NCBI GenBank assembly: GCA_001579985.1
Contig: LRSR01009137.1
Coordinates: 1-24,611 of the forward strand
Direction: 5' to 3'
Length of the DNA: 24,611 nt
Origin: Hypsibius dujardini
Taxonomy: Eukaryota; Tardigrada; Eutardigrada; Parachela; Hypsibiidae
The position numbers and the translations under genes were made by a program. The notes below the pieces were generated by a model. The model ran no database searches and was not told the origin of the DNA. It saw only the letters and a program-made list of their open reading frames with translations. The first letter of the stretch is position 1. Every line of letters begins with the position of its first letter. Positions 7,988-17,866 of the stretch are shown here, one piece after another.

Positions 7988-10731
7988 TTAGTTTACGTTT
8001 GCCTCATTGAATAAGTAGTGTTCTGACTAGAGAGGCCGCATTCCTCATACAGAAAAATGTACGGAAAGATAGACACGTTGATTAATCCTCACCCTCGTCA
8101 GTGCACTTACAATCCCCACTCCCAGTATCACATATTGCGGAGTACTATTCGTCCTCATCCAGGATTTTGTTACATTACGGACGCAGTCGTCCGGATAGGG
8201 GCACCAATGGAAAGCCTGAAAACGAAATATACATACGAGTACACTAGTCATTGATATACTTGATTCTAGACTAGCCTTTCATCTATTTGACAGATAGGAA
8301 AGGACCCGTTTCTTTTATTGCACGTATCCGTCTTTAACTTTGCTGGGTGGTACCCAACAGGTACCCATCACTTATTAATAGTATAGTCTATCTACCTAGT
8401 TAACCCATTCCTATCTACCCTCACATTCTATAATGTACTTACAGTAATCTAGGACAGTTCCTTCCTGTCACCTCTAATCTCCTCTACCAGTAAAGTCTTA
8501 CCACGATTCCTCTCTTGTTATTCACTTACTAATAGTATAGTTTATCTACCTAGTGAACCCATTCCTATCTACCCTCACATTTTATATAGTACTTATTCAG
8601 CTATCACGTACGTAGTTCCGCCAGGTCGACAGGAATTAGTACATGAGATCAGGAACTATTCTGTGTCCCTGACTATATAATTGTATGTTCTACAGTAATC
8701 TGGGACAGTTCCTTCCCTTTACCTCTAATCTCCTTTACTAAAAATGTCTTACCACAATTCTTCTATTATTCAGTCTAATAGCTTGTACGCTCAGGTTTTT
8801 TCGTCCTAGTAGGGATAGAAGCTTAACAACTTCACATGTGAACTTACCAAGGTCACATTTGATTTTTCGAAGTATGAGTGCGCATCGCTATGATACCGCT
8901 CATACGGAGCATTCATGTCCCGCAAGGAAATAACTCGCACGAGATAGTCATAAAGGTGGCGCATTCGGGATTCGCCGATCAGGACGACAGATTTGTCCAT
9001 AAAGAGTTCCAGATTTCGCCTGCAAACAAATGAAGAAAACAAAATTGACGGAATTTTGCGCTCTTTCACAATGTAATGCAGCGGTGGGAAAACTTTAAAA
9101 TTAGTCAACTATTATTAATAAGTTTTTAGGCAACGGGAAAATAAAATATTTTAATTTAGAAATCGTTTCGATAAAATTGCGTATCATTTAGCTCCTCCCC
9201 CCAAGTGCACGTTGAGTAACTGACACGTTTCAATTAGTTCATTTTTAAAGCAAACAAAATATTTAGAAAACGTATTCAGATGCAATTAACTGTTTAGCTT
9301 CTCTTCCACATAAATATTGTGAAAGATTTTGATAAAAATCAGTTTTTAACGAGTGAAGTTGAATTATAATGTGGTGTACATATATCATGCTGCATGTGTG
9401 TTTGAGGAGCGTTCAACAAATGACGTCAGCGTCTGATATTAACGACATTTACTCCCCCTCCCCCTTCCGTCCGTCAGAGCTCGTCAGGAATTCCTGAACG
9501 CCCCTTGTTCTTCAAGCACTGACGTCAGCTCGAGCCGACACCCTTACATCTGCTAAAACTTTTCAGCTCAAGCTGTTCCACTCAGCTTGAGCGTTTTCAA
9601 GCTGAACTTTCTTGACCAAATTCGGGTAAGAATCTCGATACGATTTGATAAAGTCATCGTAAAGTCATCTATCCTAACTTCTTAAGCGCCATCGTTTCCG
9701 TCGAGATTTTTTTCGTTTAGTTAAAGGAGAATACCGCAAAAAGCTCAAAAAGGATAAAAACTCTAGCAGAGGCTGGAAACTGGCAAAAAATGAGATATGC
9801 TGACGTCATTCACGATTGGATCCCCACCTCCTTAGCATCAGAGCTCGTCATCAAAGTACAACCCCTCCCCCACATGGCGCTGACGTCATTGTTGAACGCC
9901 CCTTGTAGTGACCAGTGATGCATTTCAACTACCAGCTCAGCTTACGAGAGTGCTAACGGTTTCAAACCTTACCGGCCTTCTTCATCACTATTGTTTCTTA
10001 AAGTTGTTAAAGTAGCTCTAGCAGAGGCTGGAAACTGGCAAAAAAATCGAAATGAAATATGCTGACGTCATTGTTGAACGCCCCTTGTAGTGACCAGTGA
10101 AACGTTTCAACTGCCAGCTCAGCTTACGAGAGTGCTAACCGTTTCAAACTTTACCGGCCTTCTTCATCACTTAAAATCGTTAAAGCAGCGAGTTATTTGT
10201 AAGTAAAACGTTTCTTTAGTTTATTTTTAATCAGGAACCAACGTTTTGACGTATTTTTGTTTTGTTTTCCATTTGAATACTTACAAACTCAAAAATTAAC
10301 ATTTAGTTTGCTGTCGAAACTAAAAAACTGTTGGAAATTTTGCCGATCTCGCTGCCGTGATGATAAACAATCGTGTCCCATATCGTGTCCCATATTGTGT
10401 CCCATATTGTGTCCCATATCGTGTCCCATATTGTATCGACTTACGTAAATGATGAATTGAGTTCATTCCACGGGCACACATCCCTCCCGTCCTTCGCGCG
10501 ACCCTTTTCGAGTACTGCCTCGCAGAAGACCGGCGCCGTGAATAACAATTTCTCAGCACTTTCCAGCTGCAGTAGATGTGATATTTTGTTCGGGATGAAA
10601 TTGATGATTAAAAGCGTACAACTGAAGCTAAAAATTAATGTCAGCCAATGTTGGTTACTGCAGGATGTTGTATTGCGAAGATAGTCGAACGCTTGCTTTG
10701 ACGCATGCCCAGTGAAACTTTTCGATATCAT
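5391..10731 (-). CDS. CASD1-like SGNH esterase / sialate O-acetyltransferase N-terminal module, split gene with a gap
   Basis: Placed exons, read leftwards: 10731-10445, 9019-8848, 8215-8111, 5849-5794 and 5716-5391. Phases agree (2 then 0 then 0; the 5794/5716 junction is phase 1). Exon 1 encodes a short cytosolic tail, a membrane anchor at residues 29-46 and a Cys-rich stretch. Exon 2 holds SGNH block I as IGESRMRHLYDYL, where the family usually has GDS. Exon 3 has PQYVILGVG, like the strand before the TWSIK motif of CASD1. Exon 5 (5849-5794) encodes TLIWVE. The last exon holds the catalytic Asp/His block as DGIHFNN. CASD1 acetylates sialic acids in the Golgi, with the SGNH half facing the lumen. 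At least one exon between 8111 and 5849 is unplaced; 5982-5930 is phase-compatible but weak. The C-terminal membrane acyltransferase half is not in the window. The stop at 5391 lies inside the foldback arm, so the true C-terminus is uncertain. Confidence 0.6.
6291..6475. repeat. GC-box foldback element
   Basis: Left half: AATTCAATTTGCAATCGATTG, then CAGGGGGCGGAGCTA. Right half: TAACCCCGCCCCCTGG, then ATCGATCGATTTCAAATTG. The two halves are inverted relative to each other around an unpaired centre near 6360-6405. The same core occurs in the foldback at 4643-5465 and at 18684-18796. It lies inside the large intron of the CASD1-like gene. Confidence 0.65.
6499..7079. mobile_element. piggyBac-like MITE with TTAA target duplication
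   Basis: TTAA at 6499-6502 and 7076-7079 flank a 573-bp element. The ends are CCCTCTGAGTGCCGG and, inverted, CCCTCTGGTTGCCGG. A subterminal inverted pair follows (TTAAGCCA...GCTGACC). TTAA duplications with CCC-starting termini are the hallmark of the piggyBac superfamily. It contains no transposase, so it would depend on one supplied in trans. Confidence 0.7.
7346..7578. mobile_element. TA-flanked foldback MITE, 233 bp
   Basis: TA at 7344-7345 and 7579-7580 flank the element. The ends share CAACGACAAGA(C/T)TGAGTACAC in inverted orientation. Inside, GGGCAAAAGGGG(C)GGGGC pairs with two tandem copies of TTGCTCCGCCCCCTTTTGCCC. It has no coding capacity. The TA duplication suggests the Tc1/mariner group. 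Confidence 0.65.
7928..7988 (+). repeat. (ATT)n trinucleotide microsatellite
   Basis: About twenty uninterrupted ATT units. The poly-Tyr frame across it is a repeat artefact. Confidence 0.97.
8341..8785 (+). mobile_element. LTR-like sequence, plus orientation
   Basis: It starts TGCTGGGTGGTACCCAACAGG, matching the TGTTGGGTGGTACC start of the inverted copy ending at 12345, and ends near CAGTCTAATAG. It holds an internal duplication: the block AATAGTATAGT..ATCTACCTAGT plus CATTCCTATCTACCCTCACA occurs near 8377 and 8532. It shares motifs with the solo LTR at 23125-23443. I could not find a target duplication, so the borders are approximate. Confidence 0.5.
9421..10070. promoter_or_regulatory. 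Cluster of five TGACGTCA (CRE/ATF-type) palindromes
   Basis: Perfect 8-bp TGACGTCA sites lie at 9421-9428, 9520-9527, 9801-9808, 9881-9888 and 10063-10070, inside the first intron of the CASD1-like gene. Four sit next to a GAACGCCCCTTGT or GTTCAACA motif. CREB/ATF bZIP proteins bind this octamer in animals. Duplication of a repeat explains some of the copies, so function is inference. Confidence 0.5.
9880..10170 (+). repeat. Direct repeat pair of about 110 bp
   Basis: Copies at 9880-9989 and 10062-10170 share CTGACGTCATTGTTGAACG, CCCCTTGTAGTGACCAGTGA, CAGCTCAGCTTACGAGAG and ACCGGCCTTCTTCATCAC. Each is preceded by CTCTAGCAGAGGCTGGAAAC (near 9760 and 10016), so the full unit is nearer 250 bp with internal differences. 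Confidence 0.8.
10370..10437 (+). repeat. 12-bp tandem repeat next to a splice donor
   Basis: Five copies of (C/T)GTGTCCCATAT lie immediately inside intron 1 of the CASD1-like gene, six bases beyond its donor (minus-strand AC|GTAAGT at 10445/10444). Confidence 0.85.
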
Positions 10732-11133
10732 ATTAAACGTTAAAATTAGAAATCGAATTTCCAAAATCTTCGCCGCGGTTTTTGGCGTTACTAATGCGCG
10801 CTTCCGAATTCGTTCGTTTGTTGTGCCCGATGTACCAAGACATAAAAGATCGCTTTCTGCGATCATCATCGATGGTCAGCACGTGGATTCATTCTGTATG
10901 ATAGAACGAGCGATAGAAGGAAACTCGTTTTTAAACAAGGAAGTAGTTCTTCAGCTGAAGATGTCTTCGCCTCTCACACTGCAGTACGTACACGTATTCT
11001 AACAAACTCAATCGTATGGTGTAAAGCAAACTAACGCACTGGCCCCGCAATACTGATTTTTTTATTAGTTTAAACATTAATTTAAATGGGTTAAAATGGT
11101 TAGTTTAAACCGTAATTTAAATGGGTTTAAATC
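10732..11133. other. Upstream region of the CASD1-like gene
   Basis: This holds the presumed promoter and 5' UTR of the minus-strand gene. A 96-residue plus-strand frame (10712-11002) lies antisense to it, with no domain I recognise. AT-rich TTTAAAT repeats begin near 11066. No TATA box or other clear element is visible. Confidence 0.4.
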
Positions 11134-11574
11134 AGTTAAAGCCACTTTTTAAGCTTTGGCTCAGCAAAATAAGGGGTCCGAGTTTGAGTCAATTTCAGCT
11201 AACGCGAGCAGCACTTTTCGATCGATCAATTGATTGAGTAAATTTATCGTTTGCCGCTCAAGCGTCCTTGATTGATATCTTGAGCGTTTTTCGATGCCTA
11301 AAATGCCCCAACTTATTAAGCCACGACTTTTAACCCCGGCCGAAATTCGAGCGATTTTTAAGCTGTAATTTTTTTTTTAGTTCAAATTTCCGATTAGATT
11401 TTGTGTATTAATATGTTTTTTTCTGATTTTACTCCGTTCTGTTCTCCGATGGTTGAGGGAGTTCAATCAATGATCAATCAATCGTTGAACAATAGCAGCA
11501 CGCAGTAGTTGAAAATGGCTCGAATTCGGACCGCTCTATTTTGCTGGGCTAAAGCTTAAAGGGTGGCTTTAACT
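11134..11574. mobile_element. Foldback element, 441 bp, with terminal repeats of about 65 bp
   Basis: The left end AGTTAAAGCCAC is followed by AAGCTTTGGCTCAGCAAAATA. The right end is its inverse with few changes (AAGCTTTAGCCCAGCAAAATA read on the minus strand). Inner parts containing GAGCAGCA and (GATT)n also pair. There is no coding frame and no clear target duplication. Confidence 0.65.
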
Positions 11575-11605
11575 TGGACACATACGCATTGAAAGCAAGT
11601 GCGTA

Positions 11606-11747
11606 CTGTACTGCCACGATTTTAAGGGTGGGTTAAGCCCCGCCTCCGTCACACACGCCTGTGTGCTGAGTGAGCACACACACTCACACACACACAGTTG
11701 TGCACACCCGGTGAAAAAAACCCACCCTTATAATCGTGGCAGTACAG
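11606..11747. mobile_element. TA-flanked MITE, 142 bp, CTGTA-type ends
   Basis: TA at 11604-11605 and 11748-11749 flank inverted ends CTGTACTGCCACGATT plus TAAGGGTGGGTT (one mismatch). The centre is a (CA)n-rich stretch. Size, TA duplication and first bases resemble the element at 13274-13418. Confidence 0.7.
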
Positions 11748-11934
11748 TACATGTGTGTAGGAATAGGGTGATTTTGTACAATACATTTGCATCTTGGAAC
11801 GACCAAATGTAAGTGAAGCATACATTTTCCCTTGAATTCGAGGTGAAATAGGTGACTAGAACGGCTTCCATTCAAAATAAGGCAAAATATGATCTCGAAA
11901 GAAAATAGATGTTTTTTAATTTATTTTCAGAGTT

Positions 11935-12345
11935 CCTAATACTAATTCCTGCTGACATGGCTAAACTATGTACGTGGTAATAGCTGAGTAAGTACATTGT
12001 AGAATGTGAGGTAGATAGGAATGAGTTAACTAGGTAGATAGACTATACTATTAATGAGTGTGGAACAACAGGAGAAGAATTGTGGTAAGACATTACTGGT
12101 AGAGGAGATTAGAGGTGATAAGAAGGAACTGTATCAGATTACTGTAGAACATTCGCTTATATAGCCAGGGATAAAGAATAGTTCCTTATCTAACGTACTA
12201 GTTCCTGCCGACATGGCGGAACTACGTACGTGGTAATAGTTGAGTAAGTACATTGTACAATGTGAGGGTAGATAAGAATGGGTTAACTGGGTAGATAGAC
12301 TATGCTATTAGTACCTGTTGGGTACCTGTTGGGTACCACCCAACA
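11935..12345 (-). mobile_element. LTR-like sequence, minus orientation
   Basis: Read on the minus strand it starts TGTTGGGTGGTACCCAACAGG at 12345. It holds a TATA-like CTATATAAGCG (12164-12154) and shares long blocks with the copy at 8341-8785 in opposite orientation, including ACCTCTAATCTCCTCTACCAG. The start ends 70 bp beyond the stop of the receptor gene to its right. The lower border is approximate and I found no target duplication. Confidence 0.5.
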
Positions 12346-12414
12346 CCACTATAATGACGATGCTGCTTATGAGGATATGGAAAGAGCAGTGCTAATAAAA
12401 AACATAGGAAAACA

Positions 12415-14528
12415 CTATTTTGCAACACCTGAGCTTTTCATCGAGGTTTCTTTCTTCCAAACACGAGCCACCGCTCGGAAAGGCCGGTAAACGACCGCCC
12501 GATAGAGCGGGAAGAATATCATGTACGCCGCCGGAGTGTAGAGATACTGCACGATAAATAGGTAGTTCTGCAGTTTCAGCAAGGCCACCGCCGCGTCGCC
12601 GCGATTCAGCCCGGTGAACTCCAGCACGTTGTAGGGAATATTGGCCAGGACCGTGCCCAACACCACCACCATACTGCCGGCTAAGTTATTCCACACTAAG
12701 TTGACGGCCATCCGGGCCCGCGTCAACCGACGGCTATTCACCACGTTGGGTCCGACCCGCATCACCTGCAAGGTTGATGAACAAAAAGATAAGATGCGTA
12801 CTCGTCTTTTTAGTCCACTGCAAATTAGGGAGGAAGGATTTTATGTTAGTGATCAAGCCGTTTAGTCTCATGTTTAGTCAAATTAATGTACTTCTGGTAA
12901 TATAAATTAAATTAGTTTTTCTTATAATAAGTTTAATTTCATTTTGTCATTCCTAATGACCTGGCGCATCCGGTTCATCCGCAGCCGCGTCATCACCGCA
13001 ACCATCAGGATCCGCGCTTGGAAGAGAAACAGCAAGGGGATGAAGTACGGCCCCTTGGCCACGAAGGCCAGAAAGACTTGCCAGGGTTCGCCGGCTGTGC
13101 CGTTGATGCGGAAGTTCATATTGGAGGGTCGATTGCAGCTGACAATGACGCCGCTGTGGTAGACCGCAATCCCGGGCACGGTGATGGCTACGGTACGCCA
13201 AAGACAATGAGGTACAGTGAGGTACACTTTGATTCGTCAATTTCGTGTATTAAATAACTTTACAAAAAAGGTACTGTATTTTCGCGTTAGACAGGGACAG
13301 TCGTACTAGAGTGGAACGTGTGCACGGCTGTGTGCACCGTACACGCACCACAAGCGCCGCGTGGCCGATTAAACGTTTCACAGCTCGTACACTCTCCCTG
13401 TCTAACGCGAAAATACAGTTCTGTCAAATTAAATTCCACAGGTGCACAATAAACTATTGTCGCGACGCGATTCTAAGGCGCAACGCAAACTGCGTTTTCC
13501 GTATTTATGGCCCCAGGTGTGCGCAGAAAACCACCGAAGTGCTGAAGTGCTCCTCAGTTTTCAATCAGGCAGTTAACCAATCGCCCACCTGCTTAATCTT
13601 CTTCATCTCTAGACAAGACTGTTCATTATCAGGATTATCCTCGAGACCATCGATACCTTCGACAGGACTCTCCTCTGACACTAAATCGGCACCAATAAAC
13701 GACTTTTCATACAAGAAATAGAGACTCTTTCCCACGCAGCCGACACCAAATCACAGTCCAGTGAAAGTCCTGAGATTCGAACGACGTCCCAGTATCGTTT
13801 CTACTTTACTGTCTCAAACTCCAAATTAAAACGGCGCGGCTCCGAGCAAACGGTTCGATAGAAATAAACTCACGTGACCTTTCGAATCTCAGGACTTTGA
13901 CTGTAACGATAAATATTTGGGATAAAATATTTAAGGCAATTCGGAGGGAATGGTGGGCAGACAGCCCGGGGGCGTGGCTACAGCTGAGCTTTAGAATCGC
14001 GTGGCAATAAACTTTTGTGAGGGAAAACGGTCGGGATTAAAGACTTTTGTGGAGAATAATCTCACCTAGAGCGACGGTCCACGTGACCGCGGCAATTATC
14101 CGACTCCTCCGGTGGGTCATGAAGTTTCGGTAAAGCACAGCAAACTCCACCGACACCCACCGATCCACACTGATGAGGAGAGTGTTGATGACGCAGACGC
14201 GGTTGATGATGCCGTAACTGACCACCGCCGCCTTGGCGACCATCTGCGTGGTCCAGTTCCACGGGACCATCCGGCAGATCGGGTTGATGAAGCTGTTGAT
14301 CCCGAGGATGAGGGAGCTGTAGCACAACGAGATGTGGAAGAGCACGAACGGCTCGCGATTGCGCCACACATGGAACACGCTGACGTTGAACACTTGGCAA
14401 AGCATTATTAAAGTGGACAGCCCGATGGGAACCCAGTTTAGGATCTGATCCTGCTCCACCGTGAGGGTGCAGTTTACACGGACTGCAATTTGAGTTTTAT
14501 TGGTCGTCGTCGTGTTGTTGGCCGCCAT
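12415..14528 (-). CDS. Rhodopsin-type seven-transmembrane receptor, left paralogue (intact)
   Basis: Exons 14528-14066, 13187-12961 and 12765-12415 give 1041 nt, 346 residues, with phases 1 then 0. The N-terminus has glycosylation sequons (N5, N10, N19). TM1 is about 29-52, TM2 60-82, TM3 97-120, TM4 143-163, TM5 in exon 2, TM6 251-278 and TM7 290-312. The E/DRY motif is D122-R123-W124. TM6 keeps Pro274 (NIPYN). The TM7 motif is TPAAY (307-311), where class A usually has NPxxY. I see no Cys at the usual TM3 start; Cys85 in the first outer loop may pair with the Cys of the second loop instead. Such receptors signal through G proteins at the plasma membrane; the ligand cannot be told. Donor 2 (CAG|GTCATT) is weak. 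It is the leftmost of a three-member minus-strand cluster. Confidence 0.85.
13274..13418. mobile_element. MITE, 145 bp, CTGTA-type ends
   Basis: Perfect inverted ends beginning CTGTATTTTCGCGTTAGACA (24 bp). TA precedes the left end (13272-13273); the right flank is TT, so one copy of the duplication may have mutated. No coding frame. Confidence 0.75.
13759..13903. mobile_element. MITE, 145 bp
   Basis: Inverted ends CAGT(G/C)AAAGTCCTGAGATT plus CGAA face each other. No target duplication is evident. It lies in the same intron as the element at 13274-13418 and has the same length, but its end sequence differs. Confidence 0.65.
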
Positions 14529-14819
14529 TTTTTCCTAGCTCCTAATTGTAGAAGAACTTTTATTTGCAAAAAGCACTAGTGTTTTTCAAGGTCTAAAGGA
14601 AAAGTTCAGTCATTGGAAAAGGGAATGAGAGTGCATGGGGATTTCGAGTGATACCGGATCCAGGTGGTGTCGGTCGATGTAACCAAACAATTAGCAAACT
14701 TTTTCGCTTCATATTTGGATGATAAGTCGTCTGAGTGCCCGGTAAAGCCCTTGAAAATGGAAATACCGGTCATGTGTTAGTAGTTTTGAATCCTCTTCTA
14801 CAACTGGCTTACTTCTGTA
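14529..14819. other. Upstream region of the left receptor gene
   Basis: About 290 bases between the start codon at 14528 and the next MITE. It should hold the promoter and 5' UTR. I see no TATA box or repeat. Confidence 0.35.
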
Positions 14820-15180
14820 CGCTCCCCAATCTCAAGGGTCGATTATGCCTCACCCTCGCTGATTCACATCAAGCGGATCGTTCAGTTCCGTTCACTTGTC
14901 CATGATTGGCCCGTTAGTTCCTTACCTGACAGGCTTTGCTACCTCAATTGATTTAAATAATGATTGAACGGCATTAACGAATAAAACTATTATCGCTCCT
15001 CCATTTCGGTCGATTGATTCTTTCCTTTCGTTTTGTAAGCTAACTTGCCGTTGATTTGTTGATTTCGGTTTCGAAAATTTTGAAGTCAATAAAGTTGAAG
15101 TGGATCCGAATGAACAACCAAGCGAGCGACGGAACGTGTTTGCGGGCCGGATCTAAAATCGACCCTTGAGATCGGGAGCG
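14820..15180. mobile_element. TA-flanked MITE, 361 bp, CTCCC(A/G)ATCTCAAGGG-type ends
   Basis: TA at 14818-14819 and 15181-15182 flank inverted ends CGCTCCC(C/G)ATCTCAAGGG (with one shift) followed by TCGAT. Inner regions with TGATTTG and ATTGATT partly pair. The element at 19152-19443 has the same subterminal block. Confidence 0.7.
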
Positions 15181-15289
15181 TAAAGTGCGACTATGTTGGA
15201 CCACACCTAACAAGTCCCCATATCCAATCATTATAGCTCTTTCACTAGTACCTTGCTTAGTTAGTGAGTCTATCTACCCTTTTACTGTA

Positions 15290-17673
15290 GAAACCCGATA
15301 ACTTCAGGGGAACGCGCTCGGTTAAATCGAACGCTCGATTATTTTCACCGCCCGGTACAGAAAATAACACCCGGCCCTATTAGCATTGCGCACGTGGCCA
15401 TAAATCTAAGCGATCGGATTTCGAACCGCCCGAACACGCTAAGCGGTTGGCTTTAACTCTGATTGGGCAACTTTTTGGCCAGTGCATGCTCGTCGCAAGA
15501 GATCAATCAATCATCGTTGTCTTCATCAAAAGGGACACCCACAACTTCCTCTCCCACTGGTCCACTGATCTGATCTTCGTCGATTATCTCAGCTTTTACA
15601 AAGGACTTCCTGACGAGCGATGAACTAATCTGGTACCAGGCGCGAGAAACAAAACCGATGAACTCTTGACGGCTAGGCTTTTTTAAGTATCCGCTCTTGG
15701 TGTAGGACTCGTGCGCGTTGCGCCATTCGTGATATTCCACCTTGATTAGCGACTTGAACACACTGTTAACCATTACGTCGAGAGGTTGCCATTTATGTGT
15801 CATGCCAGCTGGGATTAAGATCTGCTGCACATTTCGCTTCTCCAAAAGTTGAGCGCTAAAAAATAAGTCAATCAAATCAATCAACTGTTTGTTTGCATGT
15901 TGAATTTGACCTTTCCAGCCAATCAAGGCAATCGATCATTGAAACGGATGCTGAAATAACCGTTAAGGTAATCAGCCAATCAAGCTTCGACAATCATACA
16001 GAAATGATTATTAGCTAAATCAAGTCAATCAATGGTTCCGGTTCATGTTGAAACAGTGAAACATAATCAGTCAATCAACCAAGCAATCACCAATTACTTT
16101 GAATCCATTTTATGGGCACTGAATTGATCTCGGATCAACACGATTTCTTCCCCATTTTCCGAAAAACTCTTCTTGATGTATTCGTGATCAAGGTCCTCGT
16201 TCCACCAGGCGCTCTTAGAACTGCACACTCTGACGTTTTCTGGCAACACAAGGGCCTTCATGATTTTGTCTGACAATTTTCCCGTTTTGGCTGCTCCTTT
16301 GAACACGATCCAAGCAGGCTCCTTAGATCCGTCGGCAGAAATGGTCAAAGTGATGGTAAACCCCTCTTTTTCTCCGGGAGGCTGCAACCCTTCCACCTTT
16401 AAAGACAGGGAAGCTGTCTGTGATTTTGATCGCTCGATTTATTGATTAGCGAGAAGTCGGAAACGAAATGTCAATGGCGCGCGGAGGTGTGAGCAACGGC
16501 GTGTGTGACTGTATAAAAAACAAAAACTCGGCACGCCTCTGGCTTGCCTGCTTCGCACCGATGGGAGATATCGTTCGAGTATACGGAGTGACTAATCGGA
16601 CATTAGTCTGATCCATGTTCTTGATGTGAGCCAGGCGGAGTCTCCGAAAGTTGATTTTCTCCAAGACTTCTTGGAAGAACTCGCCCTGCTGCGCCTATCG
16701 ATAAATCAACCGCTAAAATCAATTACGAAAATAGAAATAGTCAATAGACCAATCAACCGTAGCAGAGCGTGTATACTAATCAAACCAATCAATCCCATCA
16801 TTAAAAAGCTGAAAGATCAATCAATCAAAGGATTATAATAGCCAAAGTGTTATAAGCCAATAGGTCAATCAATCGAAACGACTGCGACCAACTTCGTTAC
16901 AATACCTTATCTTGCTCACTAAAAGAAGCTTTCCTCGAATCATGAGTCATGGCACGGTAGGAAAAGCTGAAACGTTTTTTAAAATTCAAAACCCAATGAT
17001 TCGACGCTTTGAAGCTTGTGTACGCCAGCCGCTGAGCTATTTCGAGCGCTTTTTCTTTGATGTCGCAATGGCGCACAATCTGATATTTCGCTCTTTGAGA
17101 GCAGATCCAAATGTTGACTTCTGATTCCAAGACTGGATAGGAAGCGGGTCGCCTGAGACGAGGCTTGGGTGGAGGATTTTTTTTTCTAAATTTCCCAGAA
17201 AACCATATCAATCAGCCAATCAAGGGCAGTAAAACAACGCACTATGTCGCGATTCTTCAATCAAGAATCAATCATAGGCATTGCAAGGTCAACAACCCCT
17301 CAATCGATCAATCAATCACAGGCCGACGTACTTGAGCCAATGCTCCAGAGTCTTCAGCGGCACACCATCTTGTTTGGCGAAATTCGCTTGGGATAAATTA
17401 AAATGTTGATAGCGGGCTAAAATTCGTGTTCTCTCTTCTTCGGAGTAGCGATTGTACCTCACCATTGTTACGCAGAAGTCTTGTGCCAAAAATGATGAAA
17501 TTTAAACCAATCAAAGAATCAATGGCTGCAATTCCTTCGGAATTTGAATGTTGATGCAATCAACAATCAACAAAGTGAGTCTTGTGTCTCGACATTTGAA
17601 GCAATCAAGCCCAGGCTTTTCTTTACGTGTGTTCTGTTTAACCGAGCGCGTTCCCCTGAAGTTATCGGGTTTC
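15290..17673 (-). mobile_element. Complete pogo-like (Tc1/mariner superfamily) DNA transposon, 2384 bp
   Basis: Perfect 37-bp inverted terminal repeats (15290-15326 and 17637-17673) start GAAACCCGATAACTTCAGG. The target duplication is TA (15288-15289 and 17674-17675), inside the LTR. It encodes one transposase on the minus strand with no visible lesions, so it looks young and possibly autonomous. Its introns are rich in TGATTGATT. Confidence 0.92.
15507..17465 (-). CDS. pogo/Tigger-type DDE transposase, five exons, intact
   Basis: Exons 17465-17332, 17185-16906, 16694-16548, 16417-16098 and 15855-15507 total 1230 nt, 409 residues, and all phases match (2, 0, 0, 2). Residues 1-44 form a Psq-type helix-turn-helix (RYSEEERTRILARYQ). 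Residues about 50-138 form a CENP-B-type helix-turn-helix. The DDE_1 catalytic core carries D166 (NMDQT), D284 (RDQFSAHK) and D320 (QPLDVMVN), a DD35D spacing. The C-terminus is acidic. The protein should bind the 37-bp ends and cut and paste the element into TA. Intron 3 would use a GC donor (CAG|GCAAGC at 16548/16547); the other introns are GT-AG. The GC donor is inferred from frame and alignment. The start is the first ATG before the Psq domain. Confidence 0.85.
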
Positions 17674-17866
17674 TACAGTAACTCTATTCTGATGTATGTG
17701 CTGTTTACTATAAGTTCTATAGTTAACACTTTACTATATAATCATATGTTTTATTAGTTTTAGCAGCAGTTGTACTTCTTCTTTCCTTTTTTCCAGTTCT
17801 CATCTCTACATATCTATACCTTCAGTCTAATAAACGTGTTATCTATCCAACGTCCTGTTGGTAGAC

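Larger units (their letters stand above)
13188..14065 (-). other. Intron 1 of the left receptor gene, carrying two MITEs
   Basis: Donor CTAG|GTGAGA at 14066/14065; acceptor CCGTAG at 13188. It holds short inverted-repeat elements at 13274-13418 and 13759-13903, listed separately. The rest shows nothing recognisable. Confidence 0.7.

Noticed and set aside
10712-11002. Plus-strand frame of 96 residues
   Set aside because: It overlaps the first exon and upstream region of the CASD1-like gene in antisense. No domain, Kozak context or splice evidence supports it.
14062-14411. Three further frames over the left receptor's first exon on both strands
   Set aside because: They are shadows of the GC-rich coding exon. 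Only the frame with TM1-TM3 and DRW aligns with the paralogues.
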